A stretch of DNA of 64,000 nucleotides from Piliocolobus tephrosceles (lineage: Eukaryota; Chordata; Mammalia; Primates; Cercopithecidae), in contig NC_045437.1 in assembly GCF_002776525.5 (NCBI RefSeq), forward strand, positions 137,577,814 through 137,641,813. The letters are read 5' to 3'. Numbering within the stretch: position 1 is the first letter of the stretch; every line of letters starts with the position of its first letter. Under the pieces are notes generated by a model, which did no database searches, was not told where the DNA came from, and saw nothing but the letters and a program-made list of their open reading frames with translations. Shown here in pieces: positions 1 through 11,764 of this stretch. Position numbers and translations under genes: made by a program.

Positions 1-574
1 TCATACCATGCTGGGTTTCATGTACTTGACCGTTTTCTGATGTAGAAACATTTTGTAATTACTTTGATAATAGATAGACTCACCAGAGTTAAAAAATTGA
101 GAAAAGAAAAAAAGATGCTAAGTTGTGCAAATTGAGGGAAAGGACTATTTTAGCAGCTTTCAATCTATTTGACTAAATGTAATATAAAAAATTTCATATC
201 AAATACAGCCCAGCAAATACTAAACAATGTTGTCATGAAACAGAAAATCAGGTTATGTCAACTTATGAGTCTAGGTAGATTGACAAGTATCACAATTGGA
301 ATTCAAATATTTAGAAGCAATAAAGCACGTACTTCCACATCATGATGGTGCTGAAGGGGTTTGCAACATAGTAAATGGAAATATTCAAGAAATTGATGCA
401 CATGCAATATAGCACAATTTGTTCTCAACACAACCTTTGTCAACCTATCTGGGGAACTACAGGACCAAAAAGAACCTTTTTCAGGAATGAAGACTACACA
501 CAAAGCCCTCATAGGTTAGTGTTAATTTAAGCCAGTTTATTTTCAGCAGTGCTCTGGATATTTCTCAGTATGAA
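1..574. other. unique AT-rich DNA, no gene seen
   Basis: I see no repeat, RNA gene or coding exon here. A 69-codon minus-strand open frame (303-512) has no recognisable motif. Confidence 0.6.
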
Positions 575-715
575 AGGGCACTGGGTAAACACTTAAGAGA
601 CTTGAATTTAAGCCCTGGCTCTACTACTTCCAAGGTTTGTGATGTTGAAAAATTCATATTAGCTCTCCGATCCTCAGTTTTCTCTTATAACATTGGAAAT
701 AAGTTTTTCTTTTAT
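575..715 (+). repeat. MIR SINE fragment
   Basis: The segment follows the MIR order: a tRNA-like half with GCCCTGGCTCTACTACTTCC, then the CCTCAGTTTTCTC block and an ATTGGAAAT stretch in place of the usual AAAATGGG. Old and diverged, with no duplication visible. Confidence 0.65.
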
Positions 716-2232
716 TACCTCAAATATTCAACATTTTTGTGATAAGAACATTAGAAATTTGCTCAGCGATATTTCAATGTACAATGCTCAATTATTAGTT
801 ATATTCAGCATGCTGTGCTACTGATCTCAGAAAGAATAAAACTTATTCCTCCTGTCTGAGGCTTTGTACCCTTTGACTATCATCTCCTTATTCCCCCGAC
901 CCTCAGCCCTTGGTAACCACCATTGTACTCTATGTTTCTATAGGTTCAATTGCTTTAGATTCCCACAGATAGGTAAAACATGCAGTGTTTGTCTTTCTGT
1001 ATCTGGCTTTTTTCAATTAGAATAATGTTCTCCAATTCCATCATGTTGTCACAAATGACAAATTTTTTACTCTTAAGGCTGAATAGTGTTCTGTTGTGTA
1101 TATACACCATGCTTTATCTATTCTAAATTTATCTAAAGAAGCTTCTACCACGCTTTATTCTATTGATGGACGGACACTTAGGTTGATTGTACAACTTGGC
1201 TATTGAGAATAGTGCTGCAGTGAACATGGGAATGCAGACATCCCTTGGACATATTAATTTCATATCTTTTGAATAAATACCCGGAAGCAGGATTGCTAGA
1301 TCATATGGTAATTCTATGTTTACTATTTTAGGAACCCTACATACTATACTATTTGTGTTCCTACCAACACGGTACAAGAGTTCCCTTTCTTCCATGTCCT
1401 TATCAACCTTGTTGTCTTTTGTCTTTTTGATAACAGCTGTTTTAGTAGGTGTAAAGTGATATATTATTGTAGTTTGAATGTCTATCTCCCTAGTGATTAG
1501 TGGTAATATTAGCATTTTTTCTGTAGCTATTAGCCACTCATGTGTCTTCTTTTGAGAAACATTTATTCAGGTCTCTTGGCCATCCTTAATTAGATTATTT
1601 TTCTTTATACAGAGTTGTTTGAATTCCTTATTTTTTTTTTATGCTGACACAATGATCAGATGTATGGCTTACAAATATGTTCTTTGAATCCATGGGTTGT
1701 TTCTTCACTGTTAATTATTTCCTTTGATTTGCAGAAGCTTTTCATTTTGATGTAAACCATGTTTTTGTTGCCTGTGTTTTTGTGGTCAAAACTAAAAATC
1801 ATTGCTCAGATAAATGTTGTACAGTGTTTTTCCTATGTTTTCTTTTAGTAAAGAGAAAACTTACAGTTTCAGGTCTTATGTTTAAGTCTTTAAAAATTTT
1901 TCTGTTGATTTTTGATTGTGGTGTGAGACAAGGGTCCAGTTTCATTAATTTGTATGTGGATATCCAGTTTTCCCAATGCTTATTTAAGATTATCTTATAC
2001 CCAATACTATCTTTCTTAGTCTATATTTTTGGCATCTTTGTTGACCACTTTGCTGTAATGCAGTGGCCCTTTTCTAGGCCGTCTATTTTATTCCATTAGT
2101 TGATGTGTCTAATTTTTAATGCAGATATCATACTGTTTTAATTATTATTGTTTTGTAGTATTGTTTGAAATTTGGTAGTGTGGGGCCTCCAGCATTGTTC
2201 TTTTTGCTTATGATTGCCTTGGTTATTCAGGA

Positions 2233-2266
2233 GTGTGTGTGTGTGTGTGTGTGTGTTTGTGTGTGG
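2233..2266. repeat. (TG)n microsatellite inside L1
   Basis: Alternating TG with one TTTG interruption. It sits where ordinary L1 sequence is expected, so it arose after insertion. Confidence 0.95.
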
Positions 2267-2506
2267 TTCCATATGAATTTTAAAGTTGTGTCTTCTCTAT
2301 GAAAAATGATATTAAAATTTTGATAGGGATTCTATTGAATCTGTAGATCACTTTGAGTAGCATGAACATATTGACAAGATTCAAATCCATGAACACAGGA
2401 TATCTTTCCATTTATTTGTGCCTTCTTGAATTTCTTTCATTAATGTTTTATAGTTTTTAGTGCACAGATCTTTCACCTTCTTGGTTAAATTTATGCCTAA
2501 GTGTGG

Positions 2507-2549
2507 TTTTTTTTTTTTGTTTTGTTTTGTTTTGTTTTGCTTTTTTTTT
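2507..2549. repeat. T-rich tract with (TTTTG)n inside L1
   Basis: A T run, four TTTTG units, and a second T run, replacing normal L1 sequence. Confidence 0.9.
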
Positions 2550-2940
2550 GGTAACTATTGTAAATTGATTTTTTTAAGTTTGTTAGTGTAGAGAAATACT
2601 ACTAACTTTTGCATGTTGATTTTTGTATCCTGCAACTTTGTTTATCAGCTTTGTTTTGGCAGATTCTTTAGGGTTTTCTATAGATAAGACCCTGTTCCCT
2701 ACAGACAGACAGTTTATTTTTTTTGCCAACTTAGATGACTTATAGGAAGTAGGATTTCCTTACTGATCTCCAGAACAGTAAGCTTATTGGTGCTTGGACC
2801 ATGTGGGTGACATTAAGTTATTGATATTGTTATTGACAAACAATTTAGAGTTAAGTGGGAAGAGATTTTTTGAAATAACTACATTTATTAGTTGTTTGTA
2901 GTAATAGTAATAACTTAGCCTCCTGATGGGTGAATTCAGG

Positions 2941-3115
2941 CTACAGATACACAAATATACATGTATACATAGGCATACATATCTTATATACATAAAAATA
3001 TGCATGTACCATACATATGTATGCGCAAAAAAATACATATTGTACCAGCTTGAGTGATTCAGCCATTTTACACACAAATACATACATATACACACACAGA
3101 TGTACACATACATAT
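2941..3115. repeat. TA/CA-rich low-complexity block
   Basis: Degenerate TACA, CATA and CACA units without a fixed period. A 109-codon minus frame over it (2784-3113) is compositional. Confidence 0.7.
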
Positions 3116-3364
3116 TTCACCCCTATGATGTTGCCTTGTGATGATTTCTAAAAACTGAATTGGTTGCCAAGTAATTTCGTACAACTATACAAGCTGTTGG
3201 ATTTCTCAAAGTCACAACTTTTTAAAGGGCATCAGCAGAAATGGCTTACTTTTTAGGTGAGGCATAGACTTTTCAGTTCAGTGTAGTTCCTATGACTCTC
3301 TGTGGGCTTAATTTTGTCCACTTGGCTCCTGATGATACTGAAGTTTTCTATCCTTGGGTTAGAG

Positions 3365-3889
3365 CAGTGGTTCCCAACTTTTTGGCACAAAGGATTGGTT
3401 TCGTGGAAGACTTTTCCACAAACTGGGGGACAGGGGATGGTTTGGGGATGACTCAAGCACATTACATTTATTGTGCATTTTATTTCTACTGGTATTACAT
3501 GGTAATATATAATGAAATAATCATACTACTCACCACCATATAGAATCAGTGGGAGTTCTGAGCTTGTTTTCTTTCAACTAGATGATCCCACCTGGAGGTG
3601 ATGACAGACAGTGACAGATCATCAGGGGCATTAGATTCTCATAAGTAATACGCAACCTAGATCCCTCACATATACAGTTCATCATTGGATTTGTGCTCCT
3701 GTGAGCATCTAATGCTGTCACTGAACTGACAGGAGGCAGAGCTCAGGTGGTAATGCCAGTGATGGAGAGTGACTGTAATGTAGATGAAGCTTTTATCGCT
3801 CATTCCCTGCTCACTTCCTGCTGTGTGGCCCAGTTCCTAGCAGGCCAGAAACTGGTAGTGGTCCATGGCCTGTAGGTTGGGGACCCCTG
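3365..3889. mobile_element. MER1A-type hAT-Charlie DNA element, complete
   Basis: A non-autonomous DNA transposon of about 525 bp. It starts CAGTGGTTCCCAAC and ends GTTGGGGACCCCTG, which are terminal inverted repeats of the MER1 family. Internal blocks CATTAGATTCTCATAAG and GCATCTAATGCTGTCACTG are in inverted relation, as in MER1. The 8 bases before (GGTTAGAG, 3357-3364) and after (AGTTTGAG, 3890-3897) agree at 6 of 8 positions, as expected for an old hAT target duplication. The length fits MER1A rather than the shorter MER1B. No transposase is encoded. Confidence 0.88.
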
Positions 3890-4046
3890 AGTTTGAGTAT
3901 GATTTGATATGGGCAAGGTGTAACCAGTTAGTTAAGTGCTTTTGATAATGTTAACTGGTCATGCTAGTCATTTTAAAAATATGTGCAACTATCATAGGGT
4001 AAGCCATTCAAGAATTAATGCTTAAGTGAGACCAACAATTTCACTT

Positions 4047-4336
4047 TTGTTTTTGAGATGCGGTCTCATGCTGTTGTCCAGGCTGGAGTGGCATGATCAT
4101 GGCTCACTGCAGCCTCAATCGCTCCAGCTCAAGTGATCCTCCTCCTGCCTCAGCCACCCAATTAACTGAGACCACAGGTATGCACCACAACACTCAGCTG
4201 ATTTTTATTATTATTTGTAGAGATGAGGTCTTGCTAGTTTGCTCAGGCTGGTCTTGAAAGCCTAGGCTCAAGTGGTCCTCCTGTTTTGGCCTCCCAAAGG
4301 GCTGGGATTACAGGCATAAGCCAGCGTGCCCAGCCT
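4047..4336 (-). mobile_element. Alu SINE, antisense, AluJ-like
   Basis: Begins with the T-rich complement of the A-tail, then GGCTGGAGTGGCATGATCAT, the middle linker (TTTTTATTATTATTTG) and ends GCGTGCCCAGCC. Both arms are present. Heavy divergence and AluJ-type bases (GATCATGGCTCACTGCAGCC) point to an old copy. Confidence 0.93.
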
Positions 4337-4696
4337 TCTATTTTTTAAAATAATAATGAGAGATACTTTGACATGACCAAGAAACATTATTCACCATTTT
4401 GAGAGTATCATCTCTGTAGCCTTTTACTACATCATTAAGGGAAGTGTTTTTGCCAAAGTTTCTGGCAGTAAATGCAGATTTACCTACTCTACTGTATCCT
4501 TCCTTTTGTTGGGATATAAGGTTGAATCTCTGAAGCTAATACATTCATGGTGTTTTTAACTAGTGACCTTGACCAACTGAACCTTGATTTTGTGCTTTGA
4601 CTCAACATTGAACCAACAGAGAGAGTCTCTTCCAATGCAGTGAATTAATGTTTACGTTGGGTGAGGTTTTACATAATCAAAAAACATAATCTATGC

Positions 4697-4820
4697 AATT
4701 AAATGTACAAACAGTATAATGTCTAATCTATTATATAGAAATGAGATCTCACTCTGTTGCCCAGGCTGGAGTGTGATGGCATGAAATTAAATGTACAAAC
4801 AGCATAATGTGTAATCTGTT
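4697..4820. repeat. 36-bp direct repeat flanking a 5'-truncated Alu remnant
   Basis: Bases 4697-4732 recur at 4785-4820 with 3 mismatches in 36. Between them, 4741-4783 is the antisense 3' end of an Alu (CACTCTGTTGCCCAGGCTGG) of only about 43 bp, with no clear poly-T. The repeat is longer than usual Alu target duplications, so a tandem duplication or an unusual insertion is possible. Confidence 0.85.
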
Positions 4821-4876
4821 TTCAACTCATTTATTCCAAAACAAAGGTGCTGCATATTTTATACTGGTTAATGAAA

Positions 4877-5090
4877 TGATTCTCAGTTGGAGGTGATTTT
4901 TTTCCCTCTGGAAGATATTTGGCATTGTCTGTAGATATGTTTGCTTGCCAAGACTGGGAAGATGCTATAGCATCTAGTTACTTGAGGCAAAGGATTCTGC
5001 TAAGCACCTTACAATGCACAGAACAGCACCAGTAACAAAGAATTATCTAGCACAAAATGTCAGTAATGCTGAGTCTGAGAAACCTTGATT
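4877..5090 (+). mobile_element. MER5A hAT-Charlie element
   Basis: Matches MER5A in order: TGATTCTCAGTTGGAGGTGA, GGCATTGTCTGTAGATAT, GCATCTAGT, ACAATGCACAGAACAGC, CAAAGAATTATCTAGC and an end GTCTGAGAAACCTTGAT. It is a near-complete non-autonomous element of about 200 bp with no coding capacity. Confidence 0.9.
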
Positions 5091-5562
5091 TAAAAAATGT
5101 ACCCTTTGCAGAATTTTTTTTTAAATTTAAGAAGATTAGACCAAGGAATTTAGGACAAGTTTGCATTTCTTCTTAAGGGTAAAATGTATTTATGCCCTGC
5201 GTAACATTACCTATCTGGCTTTCAAATTCTTTAATAATAATTGTGGTCAATTTGTTTAGCAAAGCTGGACTATCCTTCTAAGAGTTATTTCTTGCATAGT
5301 TATGGATTAGCATGAACCACAAGAGACATTTTCATGAGATGTGGAAGTCAGAAATAAAACAGTAATTACCTTTCTTTTTAGGCTCAAAGTTGTATAGCAG
5401 AATTTGAGACACCAGTGCAATTCATTCAAGTTGTGCATGTCTGATGAAACACCTGGTTGGCCTGAGGCAGCAACTGAGCCTGCAGTGATCAAAGTTCCTC
5501 TGGGTCCTTTTTCAGTTTCTTTGGATTCTGGGCTATATGCACGTTACTCGATGAGGAAGGGT
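5091..5562. other. unique DNA, no gene seen
   Basis: No repeat or exon signature recognised. The open frames crossing it (5307-5492 minus; 5404-5721 plus) lack protein motifs, and the second runs into an L1 fossil. Confidence 0.5.
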
Positions 5563-5715
5563 GGACATGTTTTCATTTCTCTTGGTTATACACATAGAAA
5601 TGGAATTGCTAGGTCATGTGGTCATTCTATGTTTAGATTTTTGAGAAACCTCCAAACTGTTTTCCAAAAAAACTGTATCATTCTAAATTCTCACCAGCAA
5701 TATGATAGTTTTGTC
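5563..5715 (-). mobile_element. L1M fragment, antisense ORF2 3' region
   Basis: Contains the antisense L1 blocks GGAATTGCTAGGTCATGTGG and GAAACCTCCAAACTGTTTTC, followed by TCTCACCAGCAAT. Both ends are truncated. Confidence 0.8.
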
Positions 5716-5824
5716 TGGTAAGATATTGAAAAAAATTTGCAGGTCTTGAATCTGAAAGGCTTGTCTGTTTTCAGACATATTCTAATAAAAAGCTTGCCTA
5801 ATCTTTCTGAGGATATAGAATATT

Positions 5825-6055
5825 CATGTTAAATGCTCAGGCTCTGGAATCAGAATTGGAAATGGAATCAATCCTGCATGCCCTTTATCAGATGTCTCAC
5901 TTAAGCCAAGTGTATAGCCTCTCAACCCCAGCTTCCTTCTCTGTGAAAGGGGGATTCTAACAGTGCCAGTCTCAAAGAGATTTTTATGAAGACTAAGCCC
6001 CATAGTGCCCATTAAGCATGTACCAGGTACAGGGTACATAAATAGCAGTGACTAT
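5825..6055 (+). repeat. MIR SINE
   Basis: tRNA-like head (CTCTGGAATCAGAATTGG), CTTCCTTCTCTGTGAAAGGG core and the tail ending AGCATGTACCAGGTACAG. Nearly full length and diverged. Confidence 0.7.
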
Positions 6056-6059
6056 TTGT

Positions 6060-6890
6060 ATTTAATAACATCTTACACACCCAAATTAAGGAAAAACCCA
6101 GTTTTTGAAAGCTAAAATAGAATAATCTGATCTTGTTTTAAAAAATGTTTAAATTTGGAGATGATTTGCATAATCAAAGAGACCTATAAACAGGGGGCTC
6201 CATTTAGAATACAGATGCTGTATGACATATTTCAGGAACATTAAACTCTTGCAAAAATTTTGTCTCCAACTTACTGCTTGAGAGACGTTGAGAGAGTCAC
6301 GTCCTATCATCTGGAACTCTATACACTGAGGGAGCAGGGTAGTAGCCATTTTTTAAGGCCCTTTTTGGTTCTAGGGTGCTGTATTAAAACCTACTTGTTA
6401 GGTAGATATGGGGACATAGGAAGAAAACTAGAAGGCTTAAGAGTTCAGAGATATTGACAACTGAGAATCAATCAGAAGAACAGATAAAGTGTATCGGGAA
6501 TTTTAATGGAAGGCCAATTTGGCTTTTGTACACACATTGATTTTATAAGATGAGACATGCTGTAATGTTATTTAATTACTTGCCACACACTTCAGAGGAA
6601 ATACATAAGAAATATCATTTTAATGTGAAATGACAATTTGAGTAATTTAAATGTTGACCATGTGGTTTCTGCATGACATGGGAGAATGATTAATGGATAT
6701 GCTTCTTCAGAGGAAAGGAAAGAGAATTGGGGCTCTACCATCCCTGTCTTTTGCCATCTTAAAATGTCTGTCCTTCTATGTTTACTTGGAAAACATTGCT
6801 ACTTATTTGTAAGGATAGGTGCATACATGACAAATCAGAGGGGCTTGGAATGAAATAAAGCATCTAGAAATATTTTAGAGATGGACAATA
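6060..6890. other. unique DNA, no gene seen
   Basis: AT-rich, with no recognised repeat. Short frames at 6149-6457 have no family resemblance. Confidence 0.5.
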
Positions 6891-7255
6891 CGTTAGTCAG
6901 AGCTCTTGGTTGTAAACTCAAACTAGCTTAGAAAATACAAAGAATTTATTAATTCATTTGTGTGTGTGTGTGTGTGTGTGTATGTGTGTGTTTTAAAACC
7001 AAGGAATATATTACTTTAAGCACAGGTGAACCAGGCATTCAAATGATGTGAATTATGTTATTAGATCTTGTCCCCCATTCCCAGTATATTTTAGTTCTGC
7101 TTTCTCTGTTGCTTTATTCTCAAGCTGGCTCTTTCCATGTAATGCATTTGCCTCAACTGAGTACTGTACCCATCACTAAACCAATTTCTGTGACTTTACC
7201 TCTCCAGGCCAGGGTTCAGCCTTCCCTAAAGCTGGAGATGTAAGGTTAACCCTGA
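6891..7255 (+). repeat. ancient interspersed repeat, family unnamed
   Basis: Shows the block order of an old mammalian family I recognise but cannot name with certainty: AACTCAAACTAGCTTAGAAA, GAATTTATTAATTCATTTG, TTCTCAAGCTGGCTCTTTCC and CTAAACCAATTTCTGTGAC. The copy at 61222-61745 shows the same order. Confidence 0.5.
6959..6991. repeat. (TG)n microsatellite
   Basis: TG repeated with one TA interruption, inside the ancient repeat. Confidence 0.95.
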
Positions 7256-7469
7256 CTCTCCTCCCTCACACAACAGCAGAAATTACATGATTTGAGAGTG
7301 AATTCTATTGGCAGGAGACATGAGTGTTGAGCAGTTAAAGACTAGGTTTACAGCAGAGAACTATGTATAAAACCCCCAACCTTTATTTTACTTTTTAATT
7401 GGCTTTACTATGCTTTTAAATATAAGGTGAAATTATTTTCTCAAGGTTGTACGCTGATGGGAGAGGTGG

Positions 7470-7898
7470 TGTCTTAGTCTGTGTTTTGTGTTGCTATGAC
7501 AGAATACCTGAGACTGGGTAATTTACATGGAAAGGGTTGTAGTTCATAGTTCTGGTGGCTGGAAAGGTCAAAATTCAGCATCTGCATCTGATGAGGGCCT
7601 CAGCCTACTTCAACTCTTGGTAAACAGTTGCTGGCATGTGTAAAGAGCTCACATGGCGAGAGAGGAAGCAAGAGTGAAACCAAGAAGTCAGACTCTAACA
7701 ACCACTCCCTCAGGAACTAATCCAGTCCTATGAGAACACACGCATCTCAGTGGGAGGGCATTGATCTATTTGTAAAGAATCTTGCTGCATGATTCAAACA
7801 CCTCCCACTAGACCAGGCCTCCCAACACTGCCATACTGAGGATCCAATGTCAACATGAGTTTTGGTAAGGACAAACAAACCATATCTAAATCACAGCA
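7470..7898 (-). mobile_element. MaLR-type LTR (MST/MLT1-like), antisense
   Basis: An endogenous retrovirus-like LTR of the ERVL-MaLR group. The antisense start TGTCTTAGTCTGTG, then GAATACCTGAGACTGGGTAA and the end region AACAAACCATATC are characteristic. Internal bases are diverged. No internal viral region adjoins it, so it is a solo LTR. The right edge is uncertain by about 12 bp. Confidence 0.85.
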
Positions 7899-8347
7899 GA
7901 TGGGAAGAAAACCTACCTGTGATCTCTAGTCTAGAGGTATTTCTACCATACCCTGCTACCTCCAACCAGACAATTAAGAAACTTTTTTTCTTTCCAAGGA
8001 AGTACTGTCAATTTAGAGTGTATGAGATAAGAATAAAAATCATCAGAGGCCTGGAAAACATATTGTGCAAGGAGTAATAAAACCAACTGAAGGTGTTTAC
8101 TTAAGACAAAAGACTGGAAGATGTTGGACAGATGGGGGAAAAATATAGTTGAACATCACTGTTGGAAGGACACCCTAGGGTACCATGATTCCCAGTGGGT
8201 AAAATCTACAGGAAGATTGTGGCTTCCCAAAAGGACCTGCAGGCAGACCTATTGAACAGCACAATGGAATTCTTCAAGAGCCAGTGAATGTGCAGTTGGG
8301 AGAGATGCTCTAGAAAACCGGGGTGAACATTTACCAGGAATTCTATG
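7899..8347. other. unique DNA, no gene seen
   Basis: Nothing recognised. A 71-codon frame (7862-8077) begins in the LTR and has no motif. Confidence 0.5.
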
Positions 8348-8660
8348 CAATAGCACTGTCTAAAAGAAAAACAATACAAGTCACATACATAATTGTAAGT
8401 GTTCTAGTAGCCACATTAATGAGTAAAAAGAAATGGGTAAAATTGATCTTAATAACAGACTTAACCCAATATATTTAAAATGTTATCACATCTATGTATA
8501 ATCAATATAACATTTTAATGGAATTTTGCTTTTTTTTTTCCAATACTAAATCTTCAAAGTCCTGCATGTCCTTTATACTTGTAGGGCAGCCAGCTTGCCT
8601 AGCTGCATGTCAAGTGCTCCATAGCCATAGGTGGCTACTGCGTAGGCTAGTACAGCATTT
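8348..8660. mobile_element. old DNA-transposon-like element, family unnamed
   Basis: The ends are imperfect inverted repeats (AGCACTGTCTAA and GGCTAGTACAG), and the interior has the blocks GTGTTCTAGTAGCCACATTA and CAAGTGCTCCATAGCC. This pattern is common in mammalian genomes (the GCTGTCCAATAG-type ends). The element is about 310 bp and non-coding. Confidence 0.6.
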
Positions 8661-9465
8661 TTTCATGGAAATCTGTGGTTCAGGGGAGGACACTTTAACC
8701 TCTGAAGTCCCTCTCAAATCGGTGTCTGAATCTGTAGGAGGAACAGCTATGGCCACATCATCCTCTTCTTGAAAACCTTTAGTGGCTTTCTGGTATCTGA
8801 AGAAAAATACTCTACTCTCTGAGTCCTCTAATTCTGTATCTACTAGATTATTACGGCCAAGGACTATGTCATATTCATCTTTTTCTCTAGGATTAAACAT
8901 CGCATTGGTAATATAAAATGTACTAAATATCTAATAGATATAGATATAAATACAGATACATAGATAGATAGTTGTTGTTATATACATTTGTTGTTGTTGT
9001 TAAATGGGTGACCTGGATTTTACCTTGCCCTCCAACTATCTCCCTATTCTCTTTTCACAAACGCTGTATTATACACAAATGCACTTCCCATTCTCTTACC
9101 CTCTTTCCAATGGAAATGGCTCTCCTAACATCATTATTCAGAAGGAAGGAAGTGATCTGTCCCTAGAGATCATATTATATATTAGCCAAAGGTAAATCTC
9201 ATTGAGAATAGGGACTCCTGAACTGATGAGGTGTTTGATAGCCTTGAGCCTTCCACTCTGAATGTCTCAGTTTCAACTCTTGCTTACACCTGAGCATGTT
9301 GACCAAATCCAGATCCAGTATATGAAGACCTCTCACTTGACCTTAAAGCATCAGTTTAGACTGGATGGTCTCTCAAAATATCTTCTCTTGCATTGTGAGG
9401 AGGTAAGAAGCCTTGGTCAAGTGCAAGCTGAGGAATTTCATGTCTTGGGGATTTAGATTTTATTT
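8661..9465. other. unique DNA with short TAGA/TTG low complexity
   Basis: 8927-9003 holds GATA-like and TTG repeats. Overlapping open frames on both strands (8494-8900) have no recognisable domain; the minus frame is rich in D, E and S by composition. Confidence 0.45.
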
Positions 9466-9469
9466 TAAC

Positions 9470-9575
9470 TTCATCCTAGACTGTATGACCTTGAATGTGG
9501 CCCTTAACCTCCATAGGCCTCAGTTTCTCTATTTTCAAATGGATTATAAGGATAGCTATTCCAACTATTGACCAA
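9470..9575 (+). repeat. MIR SINE fragment
   Basis: CTGTATGACCTTGAATGTGG followed by GGCCTCAGTTTCTCTATTTT is the MIR core. Confidence 0.75.
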
Positions 9576-9619
9576 ATAAGGAACGTGACCAGTTTATATT
9601 ATCTTGACAACACATTGCT

Positions 9620-9825
9620 GTGGTTGAATGCCAGCTCTCCAATCACATTGCTTGGGTTCAGAATTTTCTTCTGAGTTGAATACTTGGCTTCTAATAAGTT
9701 ACTCGACCTCTGAGTCACAGTCACACCACTTTCTAAGTAGGGAATTACAGGTTTGTTCTAAGAATTAACTGAGAATGGATATAAATGTTTAGCCTTTATA
9801 AGTGCATGTTAAACATTTGCTGTGT
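9620..9825 (+). repeat. MIR SINE
   Basis: A second MIR in the same orientation 50 bp on: a tRNA-like half (GAATGCCAGCTCTCCAATCA), AATAAGTTACTCGACCTCTG, then a 3' part around GAATTAACTGAGAATGGATA. Confidence 0.65.
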
Positions 9826-10071
9826 TTCCTTGCTATCAGTGTGGTTGAAAGAATAGGCTTTATGTGATTTGTTGCCAGTACTTTTGGACTCTGAGCCTTT
9901 CCTTCTTCATTTTAAGAGAAAATCTTTACATTCATGTCGTTATTAGAGTCCTCAGGAGGATGAGAAAGTGGTGTATGTAAAAGAACTTTGTAAAAGATAA
10001 AGTGCCATCATGCATGCATTTTAATAGAAAGAGAAACATCTCTAGAGTGGACAAGCTGCACACATGTTTAT

Positions 10072-10180
10072 GAAGGACTGCAAATTCCAGGAAGGCAGGT
10101 CCTCTCTATATCTGCTCCATACTTTATCCCCAGTGCCAAGCACTGTGCCTGGCACATAACCAGTGCTGGTTGAATAAGCA
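10072..10180 (+). repeat. L2 LINE 3' end
   Basis: TTATCCCCAGTGCCAAGCAC then GTGCCTGGCACATAACCAG and TGGTTGAATAAG match the L2 3' terminus. Confidence 0.75.
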
Positions 10181-10189
10181 TGCAGCATG

Positions 10190-11070
10190 ATTGCCCATTT
10201 GTTATTTGGCAGAAAAGATGGAAATTACTCCCAATACAAGGAAAACATTCAGGGTCTCCTGTTATTCTTTTCTCTGAAAGCACAATCACACCATTGGAAG
10301 AGTTACCAAAATAGAAAATGAAATCATTTGAGTAAAACGCTTTCTATGTGATTAGAGACCTTTGTTTCAGATGAGCTGACACCTATTAAAACTTTTAGAG
10401 GGTACTATTTTAGAAGCCAGGTGGCATTATGCAGTCTGTGTTTGCTTATCTTTTCATTTCTCCCTTTTTTAGTGTCTAAAACTATTTGCATAATAAGAGA
10501 TTTTTTGTTTTCCTGGAGTTCAGGTTTCTGACTTCGGCACCACATGAATTCAAAATGCTAGAATTGTGATATCAAAATCATTTGTGTGGCAGTGCCTTGA
10601 TGACTCTGAGCAGATTTGAGCCCAGTCTGGCTCAGAGACTGTTTTCATGCTAATACTGTTGGTGATTCATCATGTTTTTCATTTTCCTAATGGTAGTTGA
10701 GGACCTGATTCTCTATGGCATTGGCTTTCTGATGGGTGTCTGGAATAAAGAAGGAATGGTTATAAAAACAAATCCGTGAAAACAAAGACATAAGAAACTC
10801 ATGAGATAGATTAAAAATAAGCTGGTGCAGGCAGCAGTATATGTGTACAGGGGAGAATGGGGGACAGTTTCCACTTTTGTCCAAAGGATGTTCACTATTT
10901 ATGAGTAGTTCAAGTTGCTTCTTGTAGGAAGTCAAATTACAAGCAAACCTTTTAGCATTGGCCATGGCTGTAAATGAAATTTCCTCACTGGTCATCTCAC
11001 TACCTCACTTATTTTAGACATTTCCTCTGCAGCATTCCTGAATGAAAGTCATCGTAATGGTTAACAAAAA
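10190..11070. other. unique DNA, no gene seen
   Basis: No repeat recognised. The minus frame 10687-10995 (102 codons) has no motif or paralogue that I recognise. Confidence 0.5.
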
Positions 11071-11074
11071 ATTG

Positions 11075-11640
11075 AGCTTTTATAACCACCATGTCTTAGA
11101 CACTGTACTGTGGGTTGGGATACCACAGTGAATAAGAGACACAATCTCTGTCCTTCTGGAGTCTATTATCTAGTGGGGCAGGTGGGCATTAGCCAAATCA
11201 TCAAATGAATAAATATGCAGAGGTTGTTGTAGTATTGTGATATGAAGGCAAAACGTAAGGTACAATGGAGAAAAGGAAAGTGTGGTCCTGAATTACATCA
11301 TGAGATATAGAAAGATTTTTCTAAAGACCCAAGTCTCTTGAAGCCAGGTGAAGAGTAGAAGGTGGAACCTTCCATAAAGACAGATGGTCCTGCTAGAAGT
11401 ACCTGGCATAAGTGTGTGTCACTGACCAGGAAGAGGAAGACCCTCATAGTTAAAAAGTGGACAGAAACTGGGGATCAGAAGATCAAATGTGGCTGCAGAG
11501 GTAGGCAGGGGCTAGATGGTGCAAAGTCTTGCAAAGCATGGTTAGGACTTAGGAATTTTATCCTAAATGCAGTGGGGAATCATTGGAGGGGGTTAAGCAA
11601 GGGAATGGTCATGTTATAAAGAAAGTTTAGTTGATTGAAT
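11075..11640 (-). mobile_element. L2 LINE 3' part, antisense
   Basis: The antisense L2 order is preserved for over 500 bp: TCTTAGACACTGTACTG, CAGTGAATAAGAGACA, GTCCTTCTGGAGTC, then GGCAGGGGCTAGATGG and GGAATCATTGGAGGGGG. The plus-strand frame 11362-11619 falls inside and is not a gene. Confidence 0.75.
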
Positions 11641-11764
11641 GCCACATATCATATTCACCTGGTAGGTTCTCCAGGTTCTCCATCATCTCCTTCCCCCGTT
11701 GTGTTGTGGAATGAGGATTCCTACCCTCCGTCCCACAACCTTTCTTTGTTTTTTGAGTCAGGCC

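Larger units (their letters stand above)
835..2780 (-). mobile_element. L1 LINE, 3' part (ORF2 C-terminus and 3'UTR), L1M/old L1P type
   Basis: Read on the minus strand this is the last part of ORF2 and the 3'UTR of an old L1; the 3' end lies near 835 and the 5' truncation near 2780. Typical antisense-L1 blocks are present in order: a 3'UTR segment (CCACCATTGTACTCTATG), the ORF2 C-terminal region (GGATTGCTAGATCATATGGT), AAGGGTCCAGTTTCATT and TTTATAGTTTTTAGTGCACA. Stops and indels break ORF2, although a 128-codon minus frame (1129-1515) still reads like its C-terminal part. Two microsatellites have grown inside it. The exact subfamily was not determined. Confidence 0.92.

Noticed and set aside
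1129..1515. 128-codon minus-strand frame resembling ORF2
   Set aside because: Fossil of an old L1 with frameshifts on both sides.
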